Shown: one piece after another, positions 27,195 to 35,738 of the stretch
Position numbering within the stretch: the stretch's first letter is position 1
How the letters are laid out: each line of letters begins with the position of its first letter
Assembly: GCA_947084925.1 (NCBI GenBank)
Contig: CAMTUJ010000026.1
Coordinates: forward strand, 34,346-98,345
Direction of reading: 5' to 3'
Length of the DNA: 64,000 bases
Source: JAGPUQ01 sp947084925
GTDB taxonomy: Bacteria > Pseudomonadota > Gammaproteobacteria > Pseudomonadales > Porticoccaceae
The notes under the pieces: model-generated
The model's input: the letters and a program-made list of their open reading frames with translations, nothing else
The model's database searches: none
Told to the model about the DNA's origin: nothing
Translations under genes and position numbers: made by a program

Positions 27195-27995
27195 ATGAGC
27201 AAATTCGAGCGCGATACCCAGGTGCGACGCATCGGCGAGCGGATCTGGGAAGGGGAGTTCTCTCCCGACTGGAGCATCGGGCAGACGCCCAACGGCGGCT
27301 ACGCCATGGCGCTCGGCGCGCGGGCGCTGGCGGCGGCCCTGCCGCACCCGTACCCGATGACGGTCACCGCGTACTATGTGGCGCGCCCCGCGTCCGGCCC
27401 GGTGCGCTGCGAGGTCGAGGTGCTGCGGGTGGGGAAGGGCACGTCAACGGGCATGGTGCGCCTGATGCAGGGCGGTGAGACCATGATCCAGTTGATCGGT
27501 ACCTACACGGATTTCGACCGGGTGCGTGGCGTGAATCACTGCGCGATCCCCATTCCCGAGATGCCCGGATTCGCCGATAGCGTCGACACCCCGGTCGCGG
27601 ACAATGTCCCGTTGCGCAAACAGCTCGTCCAGCGCATGACGCCGGCTAACGTCAAGGCGCTGGATGGAACGCCGGATGGGTCGGGCTGCTGGCTGGGCTG
27701 GACCGATTTCGCCGATGGCGGGACCATCGATCTGTTCGGTCTGCTGCTGTTCTCCGACGCCATGCCGCCCCCGGCGTTTGCCCTTTACGGACCCGAAGGC
27801 TGGGTGCCGACCCTGGATCTGTCGGTGCAGATTCATGCCCGCCCGGCGCCGGGACCACTGCGCTGCAAGTTCGAAACATCCCTGATTACCGCGGGCACCC
27901 TGAATGAAGACGGCTGGTTGTGGGACAGCCAGGGCAAGCTGGTGGCGCTGGCACGCCAGACCGCCAAGCTGCGGGTCAAGGCGCGCGGGATTTGA
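27195..27995 (+). CDS. Acyl-CoA thioesterase-like protein (double hot-dog, TesB-like)
   Basis: A 266-aa protein with GEFSPDWSIGQTPNGGYAMALGARALAAALPHPYPMTVTAYYVARP in the N-terminal hot-dog domain and LDLSVQIHARPAPGPLRCKFETSLITAGTLNEDGWLWDSQGKLVALARQTAKLR in the second, matching the thioesterase-like/TesB-like superfamily. It would hydrolyse acyl-CoAs; chain specificity is unknown. The ATG at 27195 is used; a GTG at 27159 is possible, and neither has a clear Shine-Dalgarno. Divergent from the enoyl-CoA hydratase. Confidence 0.8.
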   Translation: MSKFERDTQVRRIGERIWEGEFSPDWSIGQTPNGGYAMALGARALAAALPHPYPMTVTAYYVARPASGPVRCEVEVLRVGKGTSTGMVRLMQGGETMIQLIGTYTDFDRVRGVNHCAIPIPEMPGFADSVDTPVADNVPLRKQLVQRMTPANVKALDGTPDGSGCWLGWTDFADGGTIDLFGLLLFSDAMPPPAFALYGPEGWVPTLDLSVQIHARPAPGPLRCKFETSLITAGTLNEDGWLWDSQGKLVALARQTAKLRVKARGI

Positions 27996-28107
27996 CAGCG
28001 CCGGGCCGTGCGCCGGACCATGGGGTGCGCTCGGCGGGCCGTGCCGCTGCTGATCGTGACGCGCCGGTGCCAACCCGGCAAAAAATAATCACAACCTGGA
28101 GATCATC

Positions 28108-28419
28108 ATGACCTCGGCAAAACCAACCATCGTTCTCTACTTGCTGGCTTTTCTCGGCGTCTTCATCTGGGCGGCCATGACCGACCCAACCTTCGCCGGC
28201 TTCATGACGGCGGTGCGCGAACCCTGGGGGCTGGTGGTGACCCTCGACTTCGTGTTCGGCTGTCTGCTGTTGTCCTGGCTCATCTATTACGTCGAGGGCT
28301 CGGCGCGCGCGGCGCTGCCCTGGGCCGTGGCGCTCTTCATCGTCGGCAATATCGTGGGCGCCATCTACTTGCTGATGCGGCTCGACCGTATCCGCCAGCG
28401 CTTGGCGGCTACCGCCTGA
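28108..28419 (+). CDS. Small membrane protein, possibly DUF1475
   Basis: A 103-aa protein with three predicted membrane helices (about residues 8-24, 42-62 and 70-92). PWGLVVTLDFVFGCLLLSWLIYYVE and GNIVGAIYLLMRLDRI resemble DUF1475 proteins, an assignment made from memory of the pattern. Function unknown. It lies between the thioesterase gene and an RND efflux pair, all on the plus strand, but 112-158 bp away from each. Confidence 0.65.
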   Translation: MTSAKPTIVLYLLAFLGVFIWAAMTDPTFAGFMTAVREPWGLVVTLDFVFGCLLLSWLIYYVEGSARAALPWAVALFIVGNIVGAIYLLMRLDRIRQRLAATA

Positions 28420-28577
28420 CGCAGAAGTCCCGCGCGGGGATGATAGTGATGGATCATCGACGTCCCCGTGCTTGCGGTGAAAGTTCGCATCAGGTCGGAC
28501 GTTGCGCCGAGCGGATCTCCGGACCTGTGAGGGCCTTGCAGACAGTGGAATGCCTGTATTATTCGGACCGACGCAAC

Positions 28578-29711
28578 ATGCCCGGCGGTCGCCGGTTGGA
28601 CGAACGGGTGTTCCAACGCATACCACTCCTGGCAGTGTCCATTGCGACTGCTCTTCTGACGAGCTGCGCTGACCCAGCACCACCCGCGCAGGGTGCGCGT
28701 GCCGTGGTGGTCGAATCGCCGCAGCCGCTGGCGCAGAGCATGACCGACGCCTATGCCGGCGCGGTGCGCGCGCGTGTTGAAGCCGATCTGGCATTTCGGG
28801 TGCCGGGCAAGATCGCCTCCAGAGCCATCGACGTCGGCATGCACGTCCAGCGCGGCGCCGTGCTGGCGGTGCTCGATCCGGAGGATGCGCGACTGAATCT
28901 GGCGGCTGCCAAGGCCGCCGTGGCTGCCGCCGAGGCAGATCTGTGGATTGCGCAGAACGAGCAAAAGCGCTCGGTGGAACTCCAGGCCCGTGGTTTCATC
29001 AGCCAGTCGGCGGTCGACAAACAAAAGAGCACGACCATGCTGGCGCGCGCGCGGCGCGATCAGGCGCGGGCGGAACTCGACCTTGCCCGCAATCAAGCGC
29101 AGTACACCGAACTGAAAACCGATACGGCGGGCGTCGTTACCGCGGTCATGGCGGAGGTCGGCAATGTTGTCAGTGCCGGTCAGCCGGTGGCGCGCGTGGC
29201 GGCGGACGGCGGGCGGGAGGTGCTGATCCAGGTCCCGGAGGGCAGGGCACCGGCGTTGCGCGCGGCCAAGCACATCAGCGTTGTTTTATATGCCGACGAA
29301 ACCGGGCGCTATGTCGGCAGGATTCGCGAAATCAGTCCGCAGGCCGATGCCGAGACGCGCACCCAGGAGGTACGCGTGAGTATCATCGCGGCCGACGCAA
29401 AGGTGCAGCTCGGTGCCACCGCGACGGTATATGTGGCGGGCAGTGGCGATAACGACAGCTTTCGCGTGCCCGCCACGGCGCTGGGCAGCAGGGACACGCA
29501 ACAAGCCGTGGTGTGGCGGGTCGAGACGGCGAGCGACGGCAGGCTGTCCGCGCAACCTGTCCCGGTGGCGGTGCGGGAATATCTGGACGACGCCGTGATC
29601 GTGGCGGGTGCGTTACACGCCAGCGATCGCCTGATCTCCGCGGGGGTTCATCTCCTGGTGCCCGGGATGGCGATCATGCCGGTTGATCGCACCGCGAAAG
29701 CCGCGCTCTAG
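28578..29711 (+). CDS. RND efflux periplasmic adaptor (membrane fusion lipoprotein)
   Basis: The 377-aa reading from ATG 28578 has a lipoprotein signal with box LTSC, a lipoyl/barrel-sandwich half-motif RVPGKIASRAIDVGMHVQRGAVLAVLD, an alpha-helical hairpin rich in Ala, and a second half-motif TAGVVTAVMAEVGNVVSAGQPVARV. This is the AcrA/MexH-type adaptor. It is followed 13 bp later by the RND pump gene. A weak promoter (TTGCAG-15 bp-TATTAT, 28536-28562) lies upstream. No outer-membrane channel gene or regulator is present in the window. Confidence 0.88.
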   Translation: MPGGRRLDERVFQRIPLLAVSIATALLTSCADPAPPAQGARAVVVESPQPLAQSMTDAYAGAVRARVEADLAFRVPGKIASRAIDVGMHVQRGAVLAVLDPEDARLNLAAAKAAVAAAEADLWIAQNEQKRSVELQARGFISQSAVDKQKSTTMLARARRDQARAELDLARNQAQYTELKTDTAGVVTAVMAEVGNVVSAGQPVARVAADGGREVLIQVPEGRAPALRAAKHISVVLYADETGRYVGRIREISPQADAETRTQEVRVSIIAADAKVQLGATATVYVAGSGDNDSFRVPATALGSRDTQQAVVWRVETASDGRLSAQPVPVAVREYLDDAVIVAGALHASDRLISAGVHLLVPGMAIMPVDRTAKAAL

Positions 29712-29724
29712 TGGCTCGGCGCGG

Positions 29725-32700
29725 ATGAAGCGCTTCAACCTGAGCGAATGGGCGCTGTCCAATCGCGTCCTCGTGGGTTATCTGACGCTGCTGCTCGGCG
29801 CGCTGGGTATCTACAGCTACTTTCATCTGGGTCAGTCGGAAGATCCGCCGTTCACGTTTCGGATGATGGTGGTGAATACCCAATGGCCCGGCGCGACGGC
29901 GGATGAGGTGGATCGCCTGGTCACCGATCGCATCGAAGAGAAATTGCAGGAGCTGGATGGACTGGACTATCTGCGCTCGTATTCGCAGCCGGGCGAATCC
30001 CGGGTGTTTGTCCTGTTTCGGGAAGATCTGCCCCCCGCCGCGGTGTCGGATGGCTTCTACCAGGTGCGCAAAAAAGTCGGCGACATGCGACACCTGTTGC
30101 CGTCCGGTGTCGTCGGGCCCGCCTTCAACGATGAATTTGGCGACACCTTCGGGAATATCTATGCACTGACAGGTGCCGATTTCAGTTATCAGGAACTGAA
30201 GGACTATGCCGATCGTATTCGCGAACAACTGCTGCGGATCACCGATGTCGCCAAGGTCGAGTTGATCGGCTTGCAGGAAGAGCGCATTTACATCGACATC
30301 GCCAACGCCAGGCGCGACCAGCTCGGCATCCCGCCGGAGCTGATCGCCCGGACGCTGGCGGCGCAGAACGCCGTGGTGCCGGCCGGTGCCGTCGATACCG
30401 CAAAAGACAGGATCCACCTGCGCGTGTCCGGAGGACTCGACACCGTCGAACAACTGCGCCAATTGCCCATCCACTGGCAGGGTCGAAGTTTCCGCCTGGG
30501 CGACATCGCAACCGTCTACCGCGGCTATCAGGACCCGCCGGCGCCACGGATGCGCTTCGACGGGCAACCCGCGATCGGGATCGCCGTATCGATGCGCAAG
30601 GGAGGCGACATCATCGGCCTCGGGAAACGCCTCGATCAAACCTTCGCGCAGCTCAACCGCGAGATACCACTCGGCATGAGCCTGTCGCGGGTCGCGGATC
30701 AGCCCGCGGCGGTTGCGCGCGTCATCCGGGAATTCATTCACGCGCTGTTCGAAGCCATCGTCATCGTGCTGGCGGTGTGCTTTTTCGCGCTGGGCGTGCG
30801 CACCGGGCTGGTGGTGGCACTGTCGATTCCTCTGGTGCTGGGGGTAACCTTCCTGGTGATGCGCATGGCCGGTATCGGTCTGCACAGCATCTCGCTCGGT
30901 GCCTTGATTCTCTCGCTCGGACTGCTGGTGGACGATGCCATCATTGCCGTCGAGATGATGGCGGTGAAACTCGCGCAAGGTTACGACCGCCTCCGCGCGG
31001 CGGCCTTCGCCTATACCAGTACGGCCTTTCCGATGCTGGCGGGCACACTGATTACCGCCGCGGGATTTCTGCCGATAGCAACCGCCGCGAGCAGCACCGG
31101 GGAATACACGCGTGCGCTGTTCCAGGTGGTCGGGCTGGCGTTGCTGCTGTCGTGGCTTGCGGCGGTGCTCACCGTGCCACTGCTCGGCTATTACTTGCTC
31201 TCCGAGAAGACTGCGGCCGCCGATGGGCCGGCCCAGGATCCGAACGCGGTGTATCAGACGCCTTTCTACGCGCGTTTTCGGCGCGCCATCGCTTTGTGCA
31301 TCAACCACCGCTGGGCGACCATCGGCATTACCGTTGCGTTATTCGCGGGCGGCGTGGCGCTGTTTGCGACCGTCCCCAACCAGTTCTTTCCGGCATCGAA
31401 CCGGCTCGAATTGTTGGTGGACCTGCAGTTGCCGGAGGGCGCGTCGATTACCGAAACCGACTCTGTGGCACGTCGCCTGGAAGCAACGCTCGCGAACATT
31501 CCCGGCCTCGACAGTGAGGTGGCCTATATAGGCAGCGGCACGCCACGCTACTTTCTGTCGCTCGACCAGCAATTGCCCTCGGCAAGTTTTGCGCAGTTCG
31601 TGCTCAACACGCACGACCTAAAAGCGCGCGAACGCATTCGCACACATTTGCTCGAAGTACTGCCTGCGCAATTTCCCGATGTGCGCTGGCGTGTCAACCG
31701 GCTGGAGAACGGCCCGCCGGTGGGCTACGTGTTGCAGTACCGGGTGTCCGGTCCGGAGCGTGCGGTGGCGCGCGTATATGCCGACCGGATCGCCGCGGTC
31801 ATGCGCGCGAATCCCTATGCGGCGGGTGTCCACCTCGATACCGCGGAAGCTTCCAAACGTATCCGCATCGATATCGATCAGGATCGGGCGCGAGCACTTG
31901 GCGTGAGTACCGAGAGCGTGTCGCAGCTGCTGGAGACCGCCATCAACGGCGCCACGCTGACCCATTTGCGCGAGCACAATCGCCTGACCGGAGTGGTGGT
32001 GCGGGGACCGCCCGCGGAGCGCGAACACCTGGAGCTGCTGGGAAGTCTCTCCGTACCGACCGCGAGTGGCGTCAATATCCCGCTGGCCCAGATCGCGCGG
32101 CTGAACTACGGGCTCGAGGACGGCATTCTGTGGCGACGCGATCGCACGCCGACCATCGGCGTGCGTGGCGATATCCACGCCGACAAGCAACCGCCCGAAG
32201 TGGTCGCGGATCTGGCACCCGCAATCGCCGGAATCGAGGCGGAGTTGCCTCCGGGTTACCGCATCGAGATCGGCGGCACGGTCGAGGATTCGGGCAAAGG
32301 TCAGGCCAGCGTCATGGTGGGCATGCCCTTGTTCGTGCTCGCCGTCATTACGATCCTGATGGTCCAGCTCAAGAGTTTTTCCCGGACCCTGATGGTGGTG
32401 CTCACCGCGCCGCTCGGGATTATCGGCGTCGGGCTGGGGCTGCTGGCATCGGGCAAGCCGTTCGGTTTCGTGGCGATGCTCAGCACCATCGCGCTGCTCG
32501 GCATGGTCATGCGCAACAGCGTGATTCTGGTCGATCAGATCCGCCAGGATCTGGAACTGGGCCGTGCGCCGTTTGATGCGATTGTCGAAGCGACGGTGCG
32601 TCGTTTTCGACCAATCGTGCTGACCGCGCTGGCGGCGGTGCTGGCGATGATTCCGCTGACGGGCAGCGTATTTTTCGGGCCGATGGCGGTATCGATCATG

Positions 32701-32823
32701 GGTGGACTGATTGCCGCCACCGGCCTGACACTGATCTTCGTGCCCGCGCTGTATGCCGCCTGGTTCCGGGTACCGCGCCGGAACGCGACCTCAGCGCCGG
32801 CAACGGTGCCGGCGCGGCCGTAG
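29725..32823 (+). CDS. RND family efflux transporter, inner-membrane permease
   Basis: A 1032-aa pump of full RND length with a first membrane helix at about residues 13-31, the large periplasmic porter domain, and the helix-4 motif GLLVDDAIIAVEMM, whose Asp pair is part of the proton relay. A second copy of the fold begins near FRRAIALCINHRWATIGI. AcrB/MexI-type export driven by the proton gradient is expected. Substrates could be drugs, solvents or metabolites and cannot be read from the sequence. It ends 21 bp before the convergent LLM flavoprotein gene. Confidence 0.93.
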   Translation: MKRFNLSEWALSNRVLVGYLTLLLGALGIYSYFHLGQSEDPPFTFRMMVVNTQWPGATADEVDRLVTDRIEEKLQELDGLDYLRSYSQPGESRVFVLFREDLPPAAVSDGFYQVRKKVGDMRHLLPSGVVGPAFNDEFGDTFGNIYALTGADFSYQELKDYADRIREQLLRITDVAKVELIGLQEERIYIDIANARRDQLGIPPELIARTLAAQNAVVPAGAVDTAKDRIHLRVSGGLDTVEQLRQLPIHWQGRSFRLGDIATVYRGYQDPPAPRMRFDGQPAIGIAVSMRKGGDIIGLGKRLDQTFAQLNREIPLGMSLSRVADQPAAVARVIREFIHALFEAIVIVLAVCFFALGVRTGLVVALSIPLVLGVTFLVMRMAGIGLHSISLGALILSLGLLVDDAIIAVEMMAVKLAQGYDRLRAAAFAYTSTAFPMLAGTLITAAGFLPIATAASSTGEYTRALFQVVGLALLLSWLAAVLTVPLLGYYLLSEKTAAADGPAQDPNAVYQTPFYARFRRAIALCINHRWATIGITVALFAGGVALFATVPNQFFPASNRLELLVDLQLPEGASITETDSVARRLEATLANIPGLDSEVAYIGSGTPRYFLSLDQQLPSASFAQFVLNTHDLKARERIRTHLLEVLPAQFPDVRWRVNRLENGPPVGYVLQYRVSGPERAVARVYADRIAAVMRANPYAAGVHLDTAEASKRIRIDIDQDRARALGVSTESVSQLLETAINGATLTHLREHNRLTGVVVRGPPAEREHLELLGSLSVPTASGVNIPLAQIARLNYGLEDGILWRRDRTPTIGVRGDIHADKQPPEVVADLAPAIAGIEAELPPGYRIEIGGTVEDSGKGQASVMVGMPLFVLAVITILMVQLKSFSRTLMVVLTAPLGIIGVGLGLLASGKPFGFVAMLSTIALLGMVMRNSVILVDQIRQDLELGRAPFDAIVEATVRRFRPIVLTALAAVLAMIPLTGSVFFGPMAVSIMGGLIAATGLTLIFVPALYAAWFRVPRRNATSAPATVPARP

Positions 32824-32844
32824 TCGCAGGCTCGTAGTCGCGGG

Positions 32845-33750
32845 CTATAGCTCCGAGGCCAAAAACGCTACTGTGGCATCGTGATCGCCGACCCCGAGCA
32901 CCGCGCAGTTGAGATCGGTCACACCGATATCGCGCAACCGCTGAATCTGCTTCCGCAGGTCCGCTTCACTCCCCACCATGGCGATGCCGGAAGGCCCTTC
33001 GGCTCCTTCGCGGTCGAGCATGCCGCGATAGGATGCCAGCTTGCCGTACATGGCCATGCCCTTGTCGATGCGCGCCCGGGCGGCATCCAGATCGGTGACG
33101 ATGGCAGTCGGCACGCCGGCCACGATGCGCGGTTCGGACCGTCCGGCGCGGGCGGCGGCGGCACGAATCTTCGGGATGATGTGCTCTTCCAGCGTTTTCG
33201 GTCCGGTCATCCAGGTGATGGTGCCGTCGGCATGGGTGCCGGCCAGCTCCAGCATGCGTTCACCCAATGCGGCGACCACCAGCGACACGGACTCCGACTC
33301 CGGCACCTGGATCTGGCCGTGCGCGCCGTAAAGTTGCCCCTGGTAATCGACCTTTTCGTTACGCAGCGCGGGGGCCAGCACTTCCAGATACTCCTTCATG
33401 TGGCGCGCCGGATGCGCGTAGGACATCCCGAACATCCCCTCGATGATGGGTTTGTGGGAAAGCCCGATGCCGAGCGTGAAGCGGCCGCCGGCCGCGGCAT
33501 TGGTGGTTGCCGCCTGCTGCGCCATCACCAACGGATGACGCGGGTAGGAGGGCACGACCGCGGTGCCGAGCTTGATGCGCCGGGTGGCCTGGCCGACGAG
33601 GGCAAACGCGGTCATGGCGTCGAGCCCCAGCATGTTCGCCATCCAGAAGGTATCGAAGCCGAGCTGTTCCATTTTCTGCGCCCGGGCGATCAGGCCGGCG
33701 ATGGTGGTCTCGGGTCCGGAAGCGGCGCCTGAATTTATTCCAATTCTCAT
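32845..33750 (-). CDS. LLM class flavin-dependent oxidoreductase
   Basis: A 301-aa luciferase-like TIM barrel: MRIGINSG, MEQLGFDTFWMANMLGLDAMTAFALVGQATRRIKLGTAVVPSYPRHPLVMAQQAATTNAAAGGRFTLGIG and GVPTAIVTDLDAARARI. The pattern resembles F420- or FMN-using subfamilies; the cofactor is undecided. ATG 33750 is preferred over the GTG three codons upstream because GGGTGA lies at proper spacing. A perfect palindrome CAATATATTG sits at 33761-33770, just upstream of the start. Confidence 0.85.
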   Translation of the reverse strand: MRIGINSGAASGPETTIAGLIARAQKMEQLGFDTFWMANMLGLDAMTAFALVGQATRRIKLGTAVVPSYPRHPLVMAQQAATTNAAAGGRFTLGIGLSHKPIIEGMFGMSYAHPARHMKEYLEVLAPALRNEKVDYQGQLYGAHGQIQVPESESVSLVVAALGERMLELAGTHADGTITWMTGPKTLEEHIIPKIRAAAARAGRSEPRIVAGVPTAIVTDLDAARARIDKGMAMYGKLASYRGMLDREGAEGPSGIAMVGSEADLRKQIQRLRDIGVTDLNCAVLGVGDHDATVAFLASEL

Positions 33751-33760
33751 AATAATCACC

Positions 33761-33770
33761 CAATATATTG
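33761..33770. promoter_or_regulatory. 10-bp AT-rich palindrome upstream of the LLM gene
   Basis: CAATATATTG is a perfect inverted repeat 11 bp before the start codon on the minus strand, inside a locally AT-rich stretch that may also supply the -10 box. It could be an operator; no regulator is encoded next to it. Confidence 0.25.
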
Positions 33771-33816
33771 TTTTTACAGGTTGTTAAAGTGATTTATCAG
33801 GATGGTGGTCGGTGAT

Positions 33817-34461
33817 TCAGCCAAAATTCAGATCCGCCACGAAGGGGTTCATCTTGCGCTCGGTGCCGAAGGTGGACATGGGTCCGTGGCCGGGAATGAA
33901 GCCCACATCATCGCCGAGGGGAAACAGTTTTTCACGAATGGAATGCACCAGCGTGTCGAAGTTTCCCTTGGGAAAATCGGTGCGGCCGACCGAGCCCTGA
34001 AACAGCACGTCGCCCACCATCGCGATCCGGGTGACGGGATCGAAGAACACCACATGTCCGGGTGTGTGGCCGGGGCAATGCAGCACCTGCAAAGTCTGGT
34101 TGCCGACGGTGACGGTATCGCCGTCCTCCAGCCAGCGGTCGGGCGTGAAGCTGTCGATGGGCGGAAAGCCGAACATCCGGCACTGCTCCGCCAGTTTGTC
34201 GATCCAGAAGCTGTCCTCGCGCTGCGGCCCTTCGATGGGCAGGTGTTGCTGGCGCGCCAGCGCCGCGACGCCGCCCACATGGTCGAGGTGCCCGTGGGTG
34301 CAGAGGATTTTCTCCAGCGTGACGCCTTGTTCGGCGACGGCGGTGAGGAGCTCATCCAGGTCGCCGCCGGGGTCGACCAGCGCGCCCCGCATGGTTTCTT
34401 CGCACCAGATGAGACTGCAATTCTGCTGGTAGGGCGTGACGGGAATGGTCAGAAATTTCAT
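33817..34461 (-). CDS. Metallo-beta-lactamase-fold hydrolase (glyoxalase II-like)
   Basis: A 214-aa protein with the metal motif THGHLDHVGG (about residues 55-64), a downstream His in HCPGHTPGHVVF, an Asp in MVGDVLFQGSVGRTDFP and a final His in FIPGHGPMSTFGTE. This is the YcbL-type branch, which resembles glyoxalase II but is shorter. It probably hydrolyses a thioester such as a glutathione conjugate; substrate unproven. Same strand as the LLM gene, 66 bp upstream. Confidence 0.88.
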   Translation of the reverse strand: MKFLTIPVTPYQQNCSLIWCEETMRGALVDPGGDLDELLTAVAEQGVTLEKILCTHGHLDHVGGVAALARQQHLPIEGPQREDSFWIDKLAEQCRMFGFPPIDSFTPDRWLEDGDTVTVGNQTLQVLHCPGHTPGHVVFFDPVTRIAMVGDVLFQGSVGRTDFPKGNFDTLVHSIREKLFPLGDDVGFIPGHGPMSTFGTERKMNPFVADLNFG

Positions 34462-34787
34462 CGTGGCCTGCGGCTGCTGCGGTCAGCTGGAAAGGATACC
34501 ACCTCGGCGCGGGTTTGACGGACGGGCGCCGAGCGCCGAAATACGCCCACGCCCGGCAACACCGAGCAATTTCAGGGGAGTGCGCAGCGATGGCGAAAAG
34601 CGCCCAGGTTGGCCCGGATGCGCGATGGCAAAGCCCTGGAACTGAAGCACGCAGATCCAGCCAGGGCCCATCCATCCGTACCCGTCGGCGCATCCTATCC
34701 TGGCGATCCCCGGGAACGGTACGGGGTACGCGATTCGCCGAGCCAAGGCTTCAAATCAGCCGCGCCGTAAAGCGTGAGCTGGTATGC
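34462..34787. other. Non-coding stretch, no gene recognised
   Basis: These 326 bp contain no ORF with credible protein features. There is a 7-bp inverted repeat GCCCTGG / CCAGGGC (34633-34639 and 34661-34667) with a 21-nt spacer. The segment could be a degraded repeat, but no second copy is seen here. Confidence 0.4.
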
Positions 34788-35180
34788 CTATGGCCGGGCG
34801 TCGACTCTGACTTCGCGAGGCGTAAGCGATGCCAGGACGGCCGCCACCGCGAACAGCGCCAGAACGTCACCCCAGAGATGGCCCATCTGGTGACCGCTGA
34901 ACGACTGCACGGCCATAACGCCGCCGTGCACGACGCTGGACCAGACGGTGAACCAGATGAGACTCCGGTGTACGAGGGGGTTGCGAGCGGCGCGGATGAG
35001 AAAGACCCCGAGCGTTGCGTAAATGGCGAGGATCATCTCAAGGTAGTACGAACGACCCTCCGCATGCCACGACCAGCCTGAAGGCCAGACGACGGTGAGC
35101 GGCCATATGCCGAAAATAAAGATCAGTCCCACAACCACCAGAGCGATGCGCAGATATTTGATGCGATCAGCTTCAGTCAT
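34788..35180 (-). CDS. Small four-helix membrane protein (DUF6632-like)
   Basis: A 130-aa protein with four predicted membrane helices (YLRIALVVVGLIFIFGIWPLTVV, then about 55-75, 85-105 and 110-125). FTVWSSVVHGGVMAVQSF is characteristic of DUF6632-type proteins. The start at 35180 is set by AAGGAG 7 nt upstream; an in-frame start 7 codons earlier is less likely. Function unknown. Confidence 0.75.
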   Translation of the reverse strand: MTEADRIKYLRIALVVVGLIFIFGIWPLTVVWPSGWSWHAEGRSYYLEMILAIYATLGVFLIRAARNPLVHRSLIWFTVWSSVVHGGVMAVQSFSGHQMGHLWGDVLALFAVAAVLASLTPREVRVDARP

Positions 35181-35404
35181 TGGCGTTCTCCTTCGGATCA
35201 TCAGAGGTCGCGCACTTCAGGAATCCGCTCTCGCGCGCGCTGGAAGACAAGAGCCCCGGAAGTATAACGGCTGAAATCATCGGTGTTGCGCGGCCATTTG
35301 TGCAGGTCCGGCGGAGTCATGGATTGGGTGGTTGTAACATCCTTTCCATTACGATATTGCACCTGGCATAAACCGGATGGTCGAAGACTGGTTCAGCGTA
35401 TCCT

Positions 35405-35520
35405 CAACGCAAAAACCTGACCCCGTTTACGTTAGGCGGGATGTATGACGCACAATTGCAAGTCCTTTTTGCTCTGCGCCATATTGGTGACATGTTACAA
35501 TGCGAGACTTGACCCCGTTG
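35405..35520. repeat. Two copies of a GGGGTCA-type repeat
   Basis: Read on the minus strand, AAACGGGGTCAGG (near 35415-35428) and CAACGGGGTCAAG (near 35507-35519) are near-identical 13-mers about 90 bp apart. The first begins exactly where the attC of integron cassette 2 is cut off. Sequences of this kind often flank REP-associated transposase genes, which is recollection rather than something shown here. Confidence 0.4.
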
Positions 35521-35654
35521 ACTTTGAAGAGTTGGCCGACGTGCGCCTGAACTTCAACGATTGCAGCGAGGACTGCCTGTCTTGACTTGGCGACGCAGCC
35601 GATAAGGGGCTCGCGGACCCCGACGGCTGAGTTGAAATGCGCGCGGGCCAGCAT
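35427..35654 (-). CDS. Hypothetical ORF of truncated integron cassette 2
   Basis: A 75-aa ORF from ATG 35654 to TAA 35427. It starts 15 bp after the GTTAGGC core site of the upstream cassette and its last codons lie inside a GCCTAAC box (35437-35431), the usual position of a cassette ORF relative to its attC. No domain is recognised. The remainder of this cassette's attC is missing, replaced by a GGGGTCA-type repeat. It may not be expressed. Confidence 0.45.
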   Translation of the reverse strand: MLARAHFNSAVGVREPLIGCVAKSRQAVLAAIVEVQAHVGQLFKVNGVKSRIVTCHQYGAEQKGLAIVRHTSRLT

Positions 35655-35668
35655 GCTTGTTCTGCGCT

Positions 35669-35738
35669 GCCTAACGTTTGAATTCACCGGCGCTGCGCGG
35701 CTTCATCGCGCAGCGTCCGGTGGAATGATGGGTTCGGC
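35669..35738 (-). repeat. Integron attC recombination site
   Basis: On the minus strand, R'' GCCGAAC (35738-35732; one change from GCCTAAC) and R' GTTAGGC (35675-35669) bracket 56 bp of imperfect inverted repeat. The stem pairs CGCTGCGCG (35691-35699) with CGCGCAGCG (35707-35715) and then ACCGG with CCGGT. On the plus strand, which is the recombinogenic bottom strand, T35716 and G35722 are left unpaired. Extrahelical T and G on that strand are the hallmark used by integron integrases. Total length is 70 bp, within the attC range. Its 5' part overlaps the end of the cassette ORF. Confidence 0.85.

Noticed and set aside
28578..32823. Assignment of the RND pump to a named drug-efflux system
   Set aside because: There is no regulator or outer-membrane channel and no substrate-specific motif, so a specific symbol would be a guess.
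34483..34746. 87-codon minus-strand ORF in the 34.5-34.8 kb gap
   Set aside because: No Shine-Dalgarno, no domain, and the translation looks like that of a repeat rather than a protein gene.
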